From positions 1 through 60,702 of the forward strand of contig NZ_PYWM01000029.1 of assembly GCF_003049665.1 (NCBI RefSeq): DNA of 60,702 nt, in the 5' to 3' direction. Source of the DNA: Lysinibacillus mangiferihumi (lineage in GTDB: Bacteria > Bacillota > Bacilli > Bacillales_A > Planococcaceae). Of the stretch, positions 53,218 through 60,702 are shown piece after piece (position 1 is the first letter of the stretch; every line of letters starts with the position of its first letter). The notes under the pieces are model-generated. The model saw nothing but the letters and a program-made list of their open reading frames with translations. It did not search any database and had not been told where the DNA came from. Position numbers and translations under genes: made by a program.

Positions 53218-53772
53218 GTGCTTCAGCGAATGATTATAACAGGCTATAAACCACATGAACTTGGCATTTTCAATGATAAACATCCTGGTATCTCCATTAT
53301 CAAAAAAGCTTTAGAAAATCGCTTGAGAAATCTTTTAGATGAAGGTTTAGAATGGGTCATTATCAGCGGACAACAAGGTGTTGAAACATGGAGTGTAGAG
53401 GTTGTCTTAACATTAAAAGAGGAATTTCCTGACTTAAAATATGCAGTTATCACACCATTTTTAGAGCAAGAAAAAAATTGGCAAGAAATGAAACAAGAAA
53501 AATATTTGTCACTAGTAGCACAGGCAGACTTTGTAACGAGTGTCACGAAAAAGCCGTATGAGGCTCCTTGGCAGTTTACAGAGAAGGACAAGTTTATTAT
53601 TCAAAATTCGGACGGTTTGTTACTTGTTTATGATGAAGAAAACGAGGGCTCTCCGAAGTATATCAAGCACTTGGCAGAAAAATATATGGAAACCCACGAC
53701 TATACGCTTCTAACCATTAATTCCTATGATCTTCAAGTAATCGCAGAGGAAATGCAACAGCAAGATTGGTAG
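53218..53772 (+). CDS. ypsA: YpsA-family (DUF1273) protein
   Basis: 184 residues with a SLOG/Rossmann-like fold: MIITGYKPHELGIFNDKHPG at the N-terminus, then WVIISGQQGVETWSVEVVLT (the glycine-rich nucleotide site) and LLLVYDEENEGSPKYI. B. subtilis YpsA binds nucleotide-like ligands and affects cell division and stress responses. The GTG start at 53218 follows AGGGGGC; a reading from 53185 lacks a ribosome site. Confidence 0.9.
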   Translation: MLQRMIITGYKPHELGIFNDKHPGISIIKKALENRLRNLLDEGLEWVIISGQQGVETWSVEVVLTLKEEFPDLKYAVITPFLEQEKNWQEMKQEKYLSLVAQADFVTSVTKKPYEAPWQFTEKDKFIIQNSDGLLLVYDEENEGSPKYIKHLAEKYMETHDYTLLTINSYDLQVIAEEMQQQDW

Positions 53773-53898
53773 ATTACCCTATCCCTCCCCTACAAGTTAC
53801 ATTTCTTCATTCTTCACTATAGATAAATATTGATATAATTTTCTGACAATTTTATAATAGAGAGAATAGTTAGGAATCTTGAAAGGAGCTGTTGACAT

Positions 53899-54213
53899 TT
53901 GAATAGAAAAATCGAAATGACCCTTGAGTCTTCACCAGTGAATGTCTCACACGATACGTATCGCCGAGAGTGCCAGTATACGCGAGGAATTCATATTGAG
54001 GAACAGGAGTTTAAAGCCATTTTAAACTCGATGTGCCACGATTCGCGCCTATATTTTGATTTTCACAATCCACGTAAAGAGGTGAAAAAGGGAACTTATT
54101 TAAATGGACACTCCGGTTTAGCACGAAATATTTATGATTACTATAAAACTCATTACAACATTGAAGTAACTGACATTATAAACGGCAAAGACTTTTATGT
54201 AAAAATTATTTAA
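53899..54213 (+). CDS. Hypothetical protein (104 aa)
   Basis: Soluble, with SSPVNVSHDTYRRECQYTRG and LNGHSGLARNIYDYYKTHYN as its most distinctive parts. I do not recognise a family. The TTG start is preceded by AAAGGAG at about 10 nt, and the alternative TTG (53892) hits a stop after four codons. A repeat copy and a strong terminator follow. Confidence 0.6.
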   Translation: MNRKIEMTLESSPVNVSHDTYRRECQYTRGIHIEEQEFKAILNSMCHDSRLYFDFHNPRKEVKKGTYLNGHSGLARNIYDYYKTHYNIEVTDIINGKDFYVKII

Positions 54214-54216
54214 CTG

Positions 54217-54249
54217 GGTGCCAGTCACTCAAACAATTCTCAAACAATT
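54217..54249 (+). repeat. Dispersed 22-nt repeat, copy 5 plus partial
   Basis: GGTGCCAGTCACTC followed by AAACAATT (54217-54238), then a partial CTCAAACAATT (54239-54249). It begins 3 bp after the stop codon. Confidence 0.75.
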
Positions 54250-54261
54250 ATCCTGAAAAAC

Positions 54262-54305
54262 AAAAACTACACCATTACTTGTCTAGCAAGTTAGGTGTAG
54301 TTTTT
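54262..54305. terminator. Bidirectional terminator
   Basis: AAAAACTACACC (54262-54273) and GGTGTAGTTTTT (54294-54305) form the outer stem, with an inner ACTTG/CAAGT stem, between convergent genes. Confidence 0.9.
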
Positions 54306-54323
54306 AGTTTGCCAATTAATATC

Positions 54324-55589
54324 TTATTTCCACAATCCGTTTTGCACCATTTTTTCTTTATTACGGAAAGCAACTAAGACAGAAACAATATTCATGATTA
54401 ACATAATTACAATAATATATAAAACAGCTGTGTAGCTTCCTGTGAAATCAAAAATATAGCCATACGCTGGAAGTGCAATAATTCCCGCTACTGCCAAACC
54501 GATTGAAACTGTCGAATAGATTTGACTGTAATTTTTATTACCAAATAAAGCAGAAGTAATAGCAGGCGCTAATGTTCCTATACAAGCTGTGACAAATCCG
54601 AAAAGACCAACAGCTACAACGATTGCAATTGTACTTTCAACAAAGAAGAGCAATAGAATCATAGACACTAAACCAATAGACATGGCGATAACAGTCGTAT
54701 TTTTAGCACCAATTTTATCAATTAAATAACCGAAAATAATTGACCCTAACAGTACACCAACCATTAAAGCAGCCATCACATTACCAGTAAACTTCACACT
54801 AAATCCTTGATTTACAAGATATGTTGGAATATGGATTGAAAAACTTGCTATTGATGTAATAATGAAGAAGAACAGAATTAACAATGAAAATGACAACGAT
54901 TTTTTAGCATCCGCAAACGAGATTCCCGTATTGCTAGTATCCGTTTCTACTTTCTTCTCTACATTGTTATTATCCACTGCACCATAAGGTAATAGCCCTT
55001 TTTCTTGTGGTGATTTTCTTAAAAATAGCATAATTGTTGGAACGATAATAATAATCGCTGCAACACCTACAATAATATATGCACTTCTCCAACCTTGAGT
55101 GGCAATTAAGTTACCAATTAAAGGTTGTGTAAACGCCCCGATTAATCCACCAGAAGCAGTAATAATACCTAATGCTAGTCCACTGCGTTGTTTAAACCAT
55201 TGATTGACTAAAACAGGTCCTGCCAATACTGTAATTAATACGCCACCAACAGCTAATGGCATTGCAAGGATATACCATCCCCATACAGAACTCATCATAC
55301 CGAATAAAGCAAATGCACCCGCTTGTAAAATAATTGCAATGCTAAGTAACATACGTGTATCATACTTCGCCATTAACTTCCCGCCAATCGGTAAAAATAC
55401 CATTGTAACGATAGATGAAATACTTAGATATAACGTTAAATTACCAAGACCTACACCAATGTCTTCAGATACAGGTGATAGGAATAGTCCTGCCGAACTG
55501 TTTAATCCTGACTTTGCTAAACCAACTGAAATACATAAACCTAGTAATACTAGCCATGCAAAGTGAAGCCTTTTCTTATTAGCACTCAT
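54324..55589 (-). CDS. MFS transporter, monocarboxylate/OFA-like
   Basis: 421 residues, 12 TMs in two halves with a charged central loop (VDNNNVEKKVETDTSNTG). RSGLALGIITASGGLIGAFT and GWRSAYIIVGVAAIIIIVPT, in the order seen in monocarboxylate-type MFS proteins, suggest an organic-anion substrate. AAGGAG precedes ATG 55589. Confidence 0.82.
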   Translation of the reverse strand: MSANKKRLHFAWLVLLGLCISVGLAKSGLNSSAGLFLSPVSEDIGVGLGNLTLYLSISSIVTMVFLPIGGKLMAKYDTRMLLSIAIILQAGAFALFGMMSSVWGWYILAMPLAVGGVLITVLAGPVLVNQWFKQRSGLALGIITASGGLIGAFTQPLIGNLIATQGWRSAYIIVGVAAIIIIVPTIMLFLRKSPQEKGLLPYGAVDNNNVEKKVETDTSNTGISFADAKKSLSFSLLILFFFIITSIASFSIHIPTYLVNQGFSVKFTGNVMAALMVGVLLGSIIFGYLIDKIGAKNTTVIAMSIGLVSMILLLFFVESTIAIVVAVGLFGFVTACIGTLAPAITSALFGNKNYSQIYSTVSIGLAVAGIIALPAYGYIFDFTGSYTAVLYIIVIMLIMNIVSVLVAFRNKEKMVQNGLWK

Positions 55590-55779
55590 TTCTCTATTTC
55601 TCCTTTTATATAAACGACTTTATTTTACACAAAACATCAAATTTCGCCATTTGGATACCAATTGGCACATATGCAATGATTGAAAAGATATTTTGTTATA
55701 TATTTGCATTACTTAACTTGTCCATTAGCCTAAGCTATTGCACATGGTTCAAGTAAGAACTACTTCATAAAAAGAATGA

Positions 55780-55966
55780 ACGGCTTCCTTGTTTAAAGAA
55801 CAAATGCAGAGGAATCCTTGTACATAGATTGTCTCCAAAAAGCTACTACTTTCTTTTTATTAAGTCTGCGGTAGCTTACTTGTCACAATTCTGCAAGCGA
55901 ATTCGCAGTTGACCATTTATCCTCTAAAACCGCGCTGTATTAGACTTTATCCTGCTTTCTTGCCAC
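55780..55966 (-). pseudogene. Possible decayed HTH-like gene
   Basis: GTG 55966 has a strong GGAGG 7 nt upstream and reads MARKQDKV-stop. Beyond the stop the same frame continues YSAVLEDKWSTANSLAEL-stop-QVSYRRLNKKKVVAFWRQ, which looks like a short helix-turn-helix segment broken by stops. Very tentative. Confidence 0.2.
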
Positions 55967-56291
55967 ATAATCACCTCCAATAAATGTGAAAATTTTGTGA
56001 CCTGCAATTTATTTTAACATTAAACTGTTTAATATTAAATTAATTAATTTCACAGAAAATTTATTTATTGAACGAGAAATACTTGCCATAACATTTTCCC
56101 TGCAATTTCAAAATTGATTACAGAGGTAGTTCTAACTAACATCGGTAAAATTTGAAAATAATTCTTTACTACTTCCAGTTAAAATAACTATAATCAATCT
56201 TAATAACTAGTTTAAAGGTAAACAATCCCCTTAAATAGTGTTTAATTACTATTTTAAAATAATAAATTAAACAGGAGGTTCTCAGTGCAAT
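55967..56291. other. AT-rich region upstream of the methyl-accepting protein
   Basis: It contains the weak palindrome at 56025-56042 (related to TAGTTTA-N4-TAAACTA) and the better copy at 56208-56225. No gene is seen. Confidence 0.45.
56208..56225. promoter_or_regulatory. Near-palindrome of the TAGTTTA-N4-TAAACTA family
   Basis: TAGTTTA-AAGG-TAAACAA has one mismatch to the core. It lies 67 bp before the methyl-accepting protein start. Confidence 0.35.
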
Positions 56292-57755
56292 ATGATTGAG
56301 CAATTAAAATTAATGGACTTGAAAAATAAAAACAAGCTGATGCTTTTCACTTATTTAGCTTCGACAATTTTAGGTTTACTCGGTACATTATCTTTAAAAC
56401 CGGATTTTTGGATTATCTTTTTCTATAGTGTTCAAATAATTTTTTATCCTTTGTTATACATAGTCAGTAATCGATATAAAAAAGAGTATATCTTCCCCTA
56501 TTTGATAGTAATCATTATGAATATCTTTAATATTAGTTTAGTCATGATTTATGGTGGGGAATTATCCACTGCTCTTTCTATTTTTTTCTTTGCTATCTTT
56601 TCTGCTGTTCAATTTAATACCAAAATATTTAGCATCGGCTATAGTTTAGGATTTATAACGCTTGGTTTAATTTATCTCTTCCCTAAACCTGAATTTGCTA
56701 GTGAAAAAATGGCTTCTTTTGTTATCATTTATTTGTTTATTGGATTTCTGTTAACGATCTTAATACGTATGAATCAAAATCAATTTAAAAAGTTACAAGC
56801 ATATAGTGAAATCGCAGAAGCCGATGCAAAAACAAAAGAAGAACATAAACTTCATTTAGAACGGGAAATCGCTATTATTGCTGAAAGCATTAGTAAAATT
56901 AACGAAAAAGTTCAATTTGGTTTAAGATCGCAAGAGGAAATTCAACTAGCCATGAATGAAGTTTCATCAGGGAGTATGTTACAAAGTGAGCAAATATCTA
57001 AAATAGCGGACAGTGCACAAAGTAACTTAGCAGCAATCCATTCTATGAATGACATAACAGTTCGTTTAATAGATGACGCTATGCAATCTAGCAACTTAGC
57101 GGTTGAAGGCCAAAATAAAATAAATCACCTTACAACAGAGATGAATAGTCTGCAAAATGTCATAACCAACTTAAGTGAAAACTTTAAAACTTTAACGGAA
57201 AAAATTGAAGAAACAAATCAGTTTGCCAATGATATTCAACAAATAACGGAACAGACAAATTTATTGGCATTAAATGCTTCTATTGAGGCGGCTCGTGCTG
57301 GGGATGCTGGAAAAGGATTCTCTGTTGTGGCGCAAGAAATACGAAATTTAGCGGATTTAACGAATAATCTTACCGTCAAAATCAGTGAAAATTTAACGGA
57401 TGTCAATACAACGAATAAATTAGCACAGGTGAACATGACAAAAAGTAGCGACACATTGCATCAAAGTGTCGAATCTACAAAGTTAGTTAATTCAAACTTT
57501 ATTCAATTAAGCGCTATTTTACATTCATTAAAAATAAAATTTAATGAATTTGAGCATTTATCAAATGAAGTAGCTGTAAACAGCAAAAATGTTGACTCGT
57601 CGACAAATGATTTTGCTGCCATTATTGAGGAAGCCACTGCCACCTTACAACAAATGAATGCATCAATTGAAAACATCACAGCTGACAACCATATTATTGC
57701 AAAGTACATTGATGACACAGCCAAAAGCACTGAAAACATAAAAAATACTTATTGA
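56292..57755 (+). CDS. Membrane methyl-accepting chemotaxis-type protein
   Basis: 487 residues. The N-terminal 160 carry about six hydrophobic segments ([40 protein letters not shown] and others) with no large periplasmic sensor. A coiled-coil linker leads to the cytoplasmic signalling domain with the hairpin tip [20 protein letters not shown] and [17 protein letters not shown]. It probably senses a membrane-borne or energy signal and feeds CheA/CheW. AGGAGG lies 13 nt before ATG 56292, which is longer than usual. No che genes are nearby. Confidence 0.85.
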   Translation: MIEQLKLMDLKNKNKLMLFTYLASTILGLLGTLSLKPDFWIIFFYSVQIIFYPLLYIVSNRYKKEYIFPYLIVIIMNIFNISLVMIYGGELSTALSIFFFAIFSAVQFNTKIFSIGYSLGFITLGLIYLFPKPEFASEKMASFVIIYLFIGFLLTILIRMNQNQFKKLQAYSEIAEADAKTKEEHKLHLEREIAIIAESISKINEKVQFGLRSQEEIQLAMNEVSSGSMLQSEQISKIADSAQSNLAAIHSMNDITVRLIDDAMQSSNLAVEGQNKINHLTTEMNSLQNVITNLSENFKTLTEKIEETNQFANDIQQITEQTNLLALNASIEAARAGDAGKGFSVVAQEIRNLADLTNNLTVKISENLTDVNTTNKLAQVNMTKSSDTLHQSVESTKLVNSNFIQLSAILHSLKIKFNEFEHLSNEVAVNSKNVDSSTNDFAAIIEEATATLQQMNASIENITADNHIIAKYIDDTAKSTENIKNTY

Positions 57756-57773
57756 CTGTACAAAAGAGAAAAA

Positions 57774-57810
57774 GTGTTAGATTGACTTCAATCAATCTAA
57801 CACTTTTTTG
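57774..57810 (+). terminator. Terminator, second copy of the 27110 type
   Basis: GTGTTAGATTGA and TCAATCTAACAC (57774-57803) form the same 12-bp stem as at 27110, followed by TTTTTT. The flanking GACTGT and AAAAGAG are also shared. Confidence 0.9.
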
Positions 57811-57846
57811 CTATGTTTGTTATGTTCGAAACTTATTTTTACAAGC

Positions 57847-59241
57847 CTATAAGTCCGAAACTTGTGCACTAACCGCTTTATTATTATACATTTCTGTATC
57901 CAACTCTTTCGTTACACGTGCTGTGGTAACACCTGCTGTCATTGACCCACTTACATTTAGAGCCGTACGCCCCATGTCGATTAATGGCTCAATTGAAATC
58001 AAAATACCGGCAAGTGCAACTGGTAGGTGAAGCGCTGATAGCACAAGGATAGCTGCAAATGTTGCACCACCACCAACACCTGCTACACCGAACGAACTTA
58101 TTGCTACCACTGCAATAACTGTAATGATAAATACAGGATCAAGTGGATTAATGCCGACAGTTGGTGCAATCATAATTGCAAGCATTGCAGGATATACACC
58201 AGCGCAACCGTTTTGACCAATTGATAAACCAAATGAACCTGCGAAGTTTGCTATGCCCTCTGGTACACCAAGTCTACCAGTTTGCGTTTTAATATTCATA
58301 GGTAAAGTCCCCGCACTTGAACGTGAAGTGAAGGCAAATAATAGTGTTTCAAGTGATTTTTTTAAATACGTAAACGGATTTAGACCGCTTAATGAAATAA
58401 TTAGTAAATGAACAAGGAACATAATAATTAACGCAACGTAAGAAGCAATAACAAATTTACCTAAGTTGTAAATTGCCCCAAAATCAGATGTTGCGACCGT
58501 GCGTGCCATAATGGCTAAAATACCATATGGTGTTAAGCGTAAAACAATTGTTACAACACCCATTACTAATGCATGCACTGCATCAATGCCTTTTTTAATG
58601 GTTGCAGCCATCTCACCATCTTTACGTGCGACACGTAAATAAGCAAAACCTAAAAATGCTGCAAATATAACAACTGCAATTGTAGATGTTGAACGAGCAC
58701 CTGTTAAATCAAGGAATGGATTCGCTGGGAACAATTCTATAATTTGCATTGGTAAATCAGGTGCAGTCATGCCCGTTGTCTTTTCTTCTATATATGCCCC
58801 ACGCTCTGTTTCAGCGTCGCCTTGCATAATTTGAGTAGCATCTAAATCAAATATTGTAGCCGAAAGAATCCCTACTGCGGCTGATACTGCTGTAGTACCG
58901 ATTAAAATTGCTAAAATTAAAGCGGCCATTTTGCCAAAATTTTTGCCAATTGTCATTTTCGTAAAGGCAATCAAAATAGAAATAAATACTAGAGGCATTG
59001 CCACCATTTGTAACAGTTTCACATAACCCGTACCAATAATGTTGTACCAAGATGTTGTCTTGGTTAAAACTTCAGAGTCAATACCGTAAAACAATTGCAG
59101 CCCTAGACCTAGTGCGATACCTAAACCTAGACCAGCAAAAACACGATTTGAGAATTTCACGTGTTTTTTATTCATAATAACTAAAATTCCAACGCAGGCA
59201 AGTAACAGTGCTACGTTCAGAACGACTTGTAAAGTTGACAA
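57847..59241 (-). CDS. tcyP: L-cystine transporter TcyP
   Basis: 464 residues of the dicarboxylate/amino-acid:cation symporter family (DAACS), with the TcyP/YhcL sequence: VKLLQMVAMPLVFISILIAF, LLFAFTSRSSAGTLPMNIKT (the serine-rich hairpin) and AGVGGGATFAAILVLSALHL. It imports cystine with cations. The TTG start at 59241 follows AGGAGG at 7 nt. The upstream promoter is well formed. Confidence 0.93.
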   Translation of the reverse strand: MSTLQVVLNVALLLACVGILVIMNKKHVKFSNRVFAGLGLGIALGLGLQLFYGIDSEVLTKTTSWYNIIGTGYVKLLQMVAMPLVFISILIAFTKMTIGKNFGKMAALILAILIGTTAVSAAVGILSATIFDLDATQIMQGDAETERGAYIEEKTTGMTAPDLPMQIIELFPANPFLDLTGARSTSTIAVVIFAAFLGFAYLRVARKDGEMAATIKKGIDAVHALVMGVVTIVLRLTPYGILAIMARTVATSDFGAIYNLGKFVIASYVALIIMFLVHLLIISLSGLNPFTYLKKSLETLLFAFTSRSSAGTLPMNIKTQTGRLGVPEGIANFAGSFGLSIGQNGCAGVYPAMLAIMIAPTVGINPLDPVFIITVIAVVAISSFGVAGVGGGATFAAILVLSALHLPVALAGILISIEPLIDMGRTALNVSGSMTAGVTTARVTKELDTEMYNNKAVSAQVSDL

Positions 59242-59281
59242 TAGAAAGCCTCCTAAGATGTTTTATTAGAATGTAAATCGA

Positions 59282-59310
59282 ATTATATACCTATAATACC
59301 TATTATTCAA
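59282..59310 (-). promoter_or_regulatory. Promoter of tcyP
   Basis: On the minus strand TTGAAT (59310-59305), 17 bp and TATAAT (59287-59282). The spacer holds two direct copies of ATAGGTAT, 9 bp apart, a possible regulator site (CymR regulates tcyP in B. subtilis; I cannot confirm the motif here). Confidence 0.65.
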
Positions 59311-59361
59311 GTATGTTTTATTAAGATTAAGATTTTTAAAAATGTAAGCGGTTCAATTTCT

Positions 59362-59413
59362 TTGATTTAACAATTGAAAAGGACTAAAATCAAATTAGTT
59401 TAATAGTAAACTT
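59362..59413 (+). promoter_or_regulatory. Promoter of the second SDR with operator
   Basis: TTGATT (59362-59367), 17 bp and TAAAAT (59385-59390). TAGTTTA-ATAG-TAAACTT (59396-59413), one mismatch from the shared palindrome, sits at the predicted start of transcription, a repressor position. Confidence 0.6.
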
Positions 59414-59435
59414 ATATTGAAAGAGGGGAATAATT

Positions 59436-60197
59436 ATGGGTAAATTGCAAAATAAAGTGGCTATTATTACAGGTAGTGGAGCAGGAATCGGTAAAGAAAT
59501 TGCGCGTAAATATGCACAAGAAGGGGCAAAAGTTGTTATTGCTGACTTCAATGAGGACGCATTAAATGCTACTGTGAATGAGTTTAATGAAGCTGGTTTT
59601 GAGGCATTTGGTGTCAAAGTAAATGTTGCGGTAGAAGAAGATATTCAAAAAATGATGGCTACTACGGTGGCTCATTTTGGTCGTATAGATATTTTAGTCA
59701 ATAATGCCGGAGTTGGTGACAATATGCAGGCGGCGGCAAATGTTGAAGATGCGGTTTGGCAACGTGTGATGGACATTAATGTAAGTGGTGTGATGCGAGC
59801 TATTCGACAAGTATTACCAATATTCATTGAAAATGGCGGTGGAACAATTGTCAACATGGCTTCCATTGCAGGATTAACAGGCGGCCGCGGTGGACTAGCT
59901 TATACTACAGCGAAACACGCAGTTGTAGGTATGACAAAAAATATTGCCTCGCACTACGGTTCACAAAATATCCGTTGCAACGCGATTGCACCTGCACATG
60001 TAGAAACTGGCTTTGCAGCAGCCATGACGAATGTAGATCCATTTGGTATGCAACAATCTGTACGCGGTGTGCAACTTATGCCAAAAGCTGGTCAAGTTTC
60101 AGATATTGCTAATATTGCACTATTTTTAGCTTCTGAAGATTCCGGCCTTATTAACGGTGTCGCTTTAGCGGCTGATGCTGGCTGGAGTGCTTACTAA
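59436..60197 (+). CDS. Short-chain dehydrogenase/reductase (SDR), second copy
   Basis: 253 residues: VAIITGSGAGIGKEIARKYA, ILVNNAGVG, the catalytic Ser in VNMASIAG, and YTTAK with Tyr and Lys. KVVIADFN after the second strand is shared with the SDR at 21079 and suggests NAD use. FabG/3-hydroxyacyl or diol dehydrogenase-like; substrate unknown. GAGGGG precedes ATG 59436. Confidence 0.9.
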   Translation: MGKLQNKVAIITGSGAGIGKEIARKYAQEGAKVVIADFNEDALNATVNEFNEAGFEAFGVKVNVAVEEDIQKMMATTVAHFGRIDILVNNAGVGDNMQAAANVEDAVWQRVMDINVSGVMRAIRQVLPIFIENGGGTIVNMASIAGLTGGRGGLAYTTAKHAVVGMTKNIASHYGSQNIRCNAIAPAHVETGFAAAMTNVDPFGMQQSVRGVQLMPKAGQVSDIANIALFLASEDSGLINGVALAADAGWSAY

Positions 60198-60198
60198 T

Positions 60199-60236
60199 AA
60201 AAAACCTACCTCGTTTATAAGACGAGGCAGGTTTTA
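60199..60236 (+). terminator. Terminator after the second SDR
   Basis: AAAACCT-CCTCGT and ACGAGG-AGGTTTT pair with one A-C mismatch around an 8-nt loop, then TTTT. Confidence 0.85.
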
Positions 60237-60244
60237 ATGTTGTT

Positions 60245-60702
60245 CGCGGGTATATTACTTTATTTCGCGGGTAAACTACCCTATTTCGCGGGTATTTCCC
60301 TCTGCTCCGCGGGTAATTCACTCTATTTCGCGGGTATCTCTCTGCTCCGCGGGTATTCTCCCTTGCTTCGCGGATATTTCTCTCTACTCCGCGGGTATTC
60401 TCCCTTGTTCCGCGGGTATTTCACTCTGCTTCGCGGATATTCTCTTTTGTTCCGCGGGTATCACCCTGCCCCGCGGGTATTCTCCCTTGCTCCGCGGATA
60501 CACCCCCTTGCCCCGCGGGTATTTTACTCTGCTTCGCGGATATTCTCTTTTGTTCCGCGGGTATTTTACTATGCTCCGCGGATATTCTCCCTTGCTTCGC
60601 GGGTATTCCTCCTTGCTCCGCGGGTATCACCCTGCCCCGCGGGTATTTCACTCTGCTTCGCGGATATTCTCTCTTGCTTCGCGGGTATTTCTCTCTACTC
60701 CG
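60245..60702. repeat. Tandem repeat array, mostly 21-bp units
   Basis: About 22 units, each opening with CGCGGGTA or CGCGGATA and followed by a pyrimidine-rich 13-nt part such as TTCTCCCTTGCTC. Most units are 21 bp; at least three are 19 bp, which breaks any reading frame. GGG and GGA versions tend to alternate in the middle of the array. It runs off the window end. The GC-rich core stands out sharply from the AT-rich surroundings. Confidence 0.9.

Noticed and set aside
57752..58030. 92-residue ORF after the methyl-accepting protein
   Set aside because: It reads through the terminator hairpin and into the antisense of tcyP.
60421..60651. 76-residue repetitive ORF (IPAEQGR/ISAKQSK heptads) on the minus strand
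   Set aside because: It is a by-product of the 21-bp array; 19-bp units interrupt the frame elsewhere and there is no ribosome site.
60245..60702. CRISPR array
   Set aside because: Units are contiguous without unique spacers, the cores are only 8 bp, and no cas genes are present.

Overview
This looks like the chromosome of a low-GC, spore-former-type Bacillota in the Bacillaceae/Caryophanaceae (Lysinibacillus or Solibacillus is my best guess). The grounds are AT-rich sequence, strong AGGAGG ribosome sites, frequent TTG/GTG starts, and recognisable Bacillus-type genes (yqhG/yqhH, yjlC-ndh, ypsA, tcyP, cydAB with a CydS-size third subunit). No rRNA, tRNA or CRISPR array was seen.

Region 1 (1-3030) is the integrase end of a prophage or ICE. 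It has an ImmR-type repressor, an ImmA-type HExxH protease and a tyrosine integrase in one rightward operon. Upstream are two promoters that face each other, each with the same 16-bp palindrome in its spacer. Region 2 (3172-10815) is an accessory metabolic cluster: an odd nucleotidyltransferase-fold protein, two MFS transporters, an FAD/NAD(P)-binding protein and a nitronate monooxygenase, with a divergent LysR regulator. Region 3 (11018-15607) is a decay zone with fragments of a GNAT, a DHA2 transporter, a uridine-kinase-like gene and frameshifted small membrane proteins, mixed with live genes (an HxlR regulator lacking a normal start codon, a PEBP lipoprotein, another lipoprotein).

Region 4 (15666-19635) is a short-chain fatty acid/acetoacetate module: scoAB CoA-transferase, LysR regulator and AtoE transporter. 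Region 5 (19838-36365) mixes core and adaptive genes: an SDR, a LysE exporter, an SRPBCC-ArsR pair under a perfect 20-bp inverted repeat, yqhG/yqhH, a tandem AhpD-like protein, an ATP-grasp ligase, a GNAT, a MocR regulator, EcsC, a quinone oxidoreductase, and a TetR-controlled MacB-like ABC exporter. Region 6 (36930-38443) holds two tandem copies of a four-helix membrane protein facing a secreted protein with a hydrophobic C-terminus whose gene is frameshifted; this may be a toxin/immunity locus.

Region 7 (38727-49074) is respiration and efflux: ndh-yjlC, an MMPL exporter with divergent TetR, a DHA2 exporter with divergent TetR, and a cytochrome bd operon (small ORF-cydA-cydB-cydS). Region 8 (49377-60702) has a two-component system, DUF418 with a coupled 31-residue protein, ypsA, an MFS, a membrane methyl-accepting protein, tcyP, a second SDR, and a 21-bp tandem repeat array running off the window.

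Two features cut across regions. A 22-nt repeat with a small GTG/CAC hairpin occurs five times just after stop codons. An 18-bp palindrome (TAGTTTA-N4-TAAACTA) lies upstream of both SDR genes, of a small ORF before yjlC-ndh and, in weaker form, of the chemoreceptor. Several genes carry single-base frameshifts, so base-level accuracy should be checked before they are called pseudogenes.
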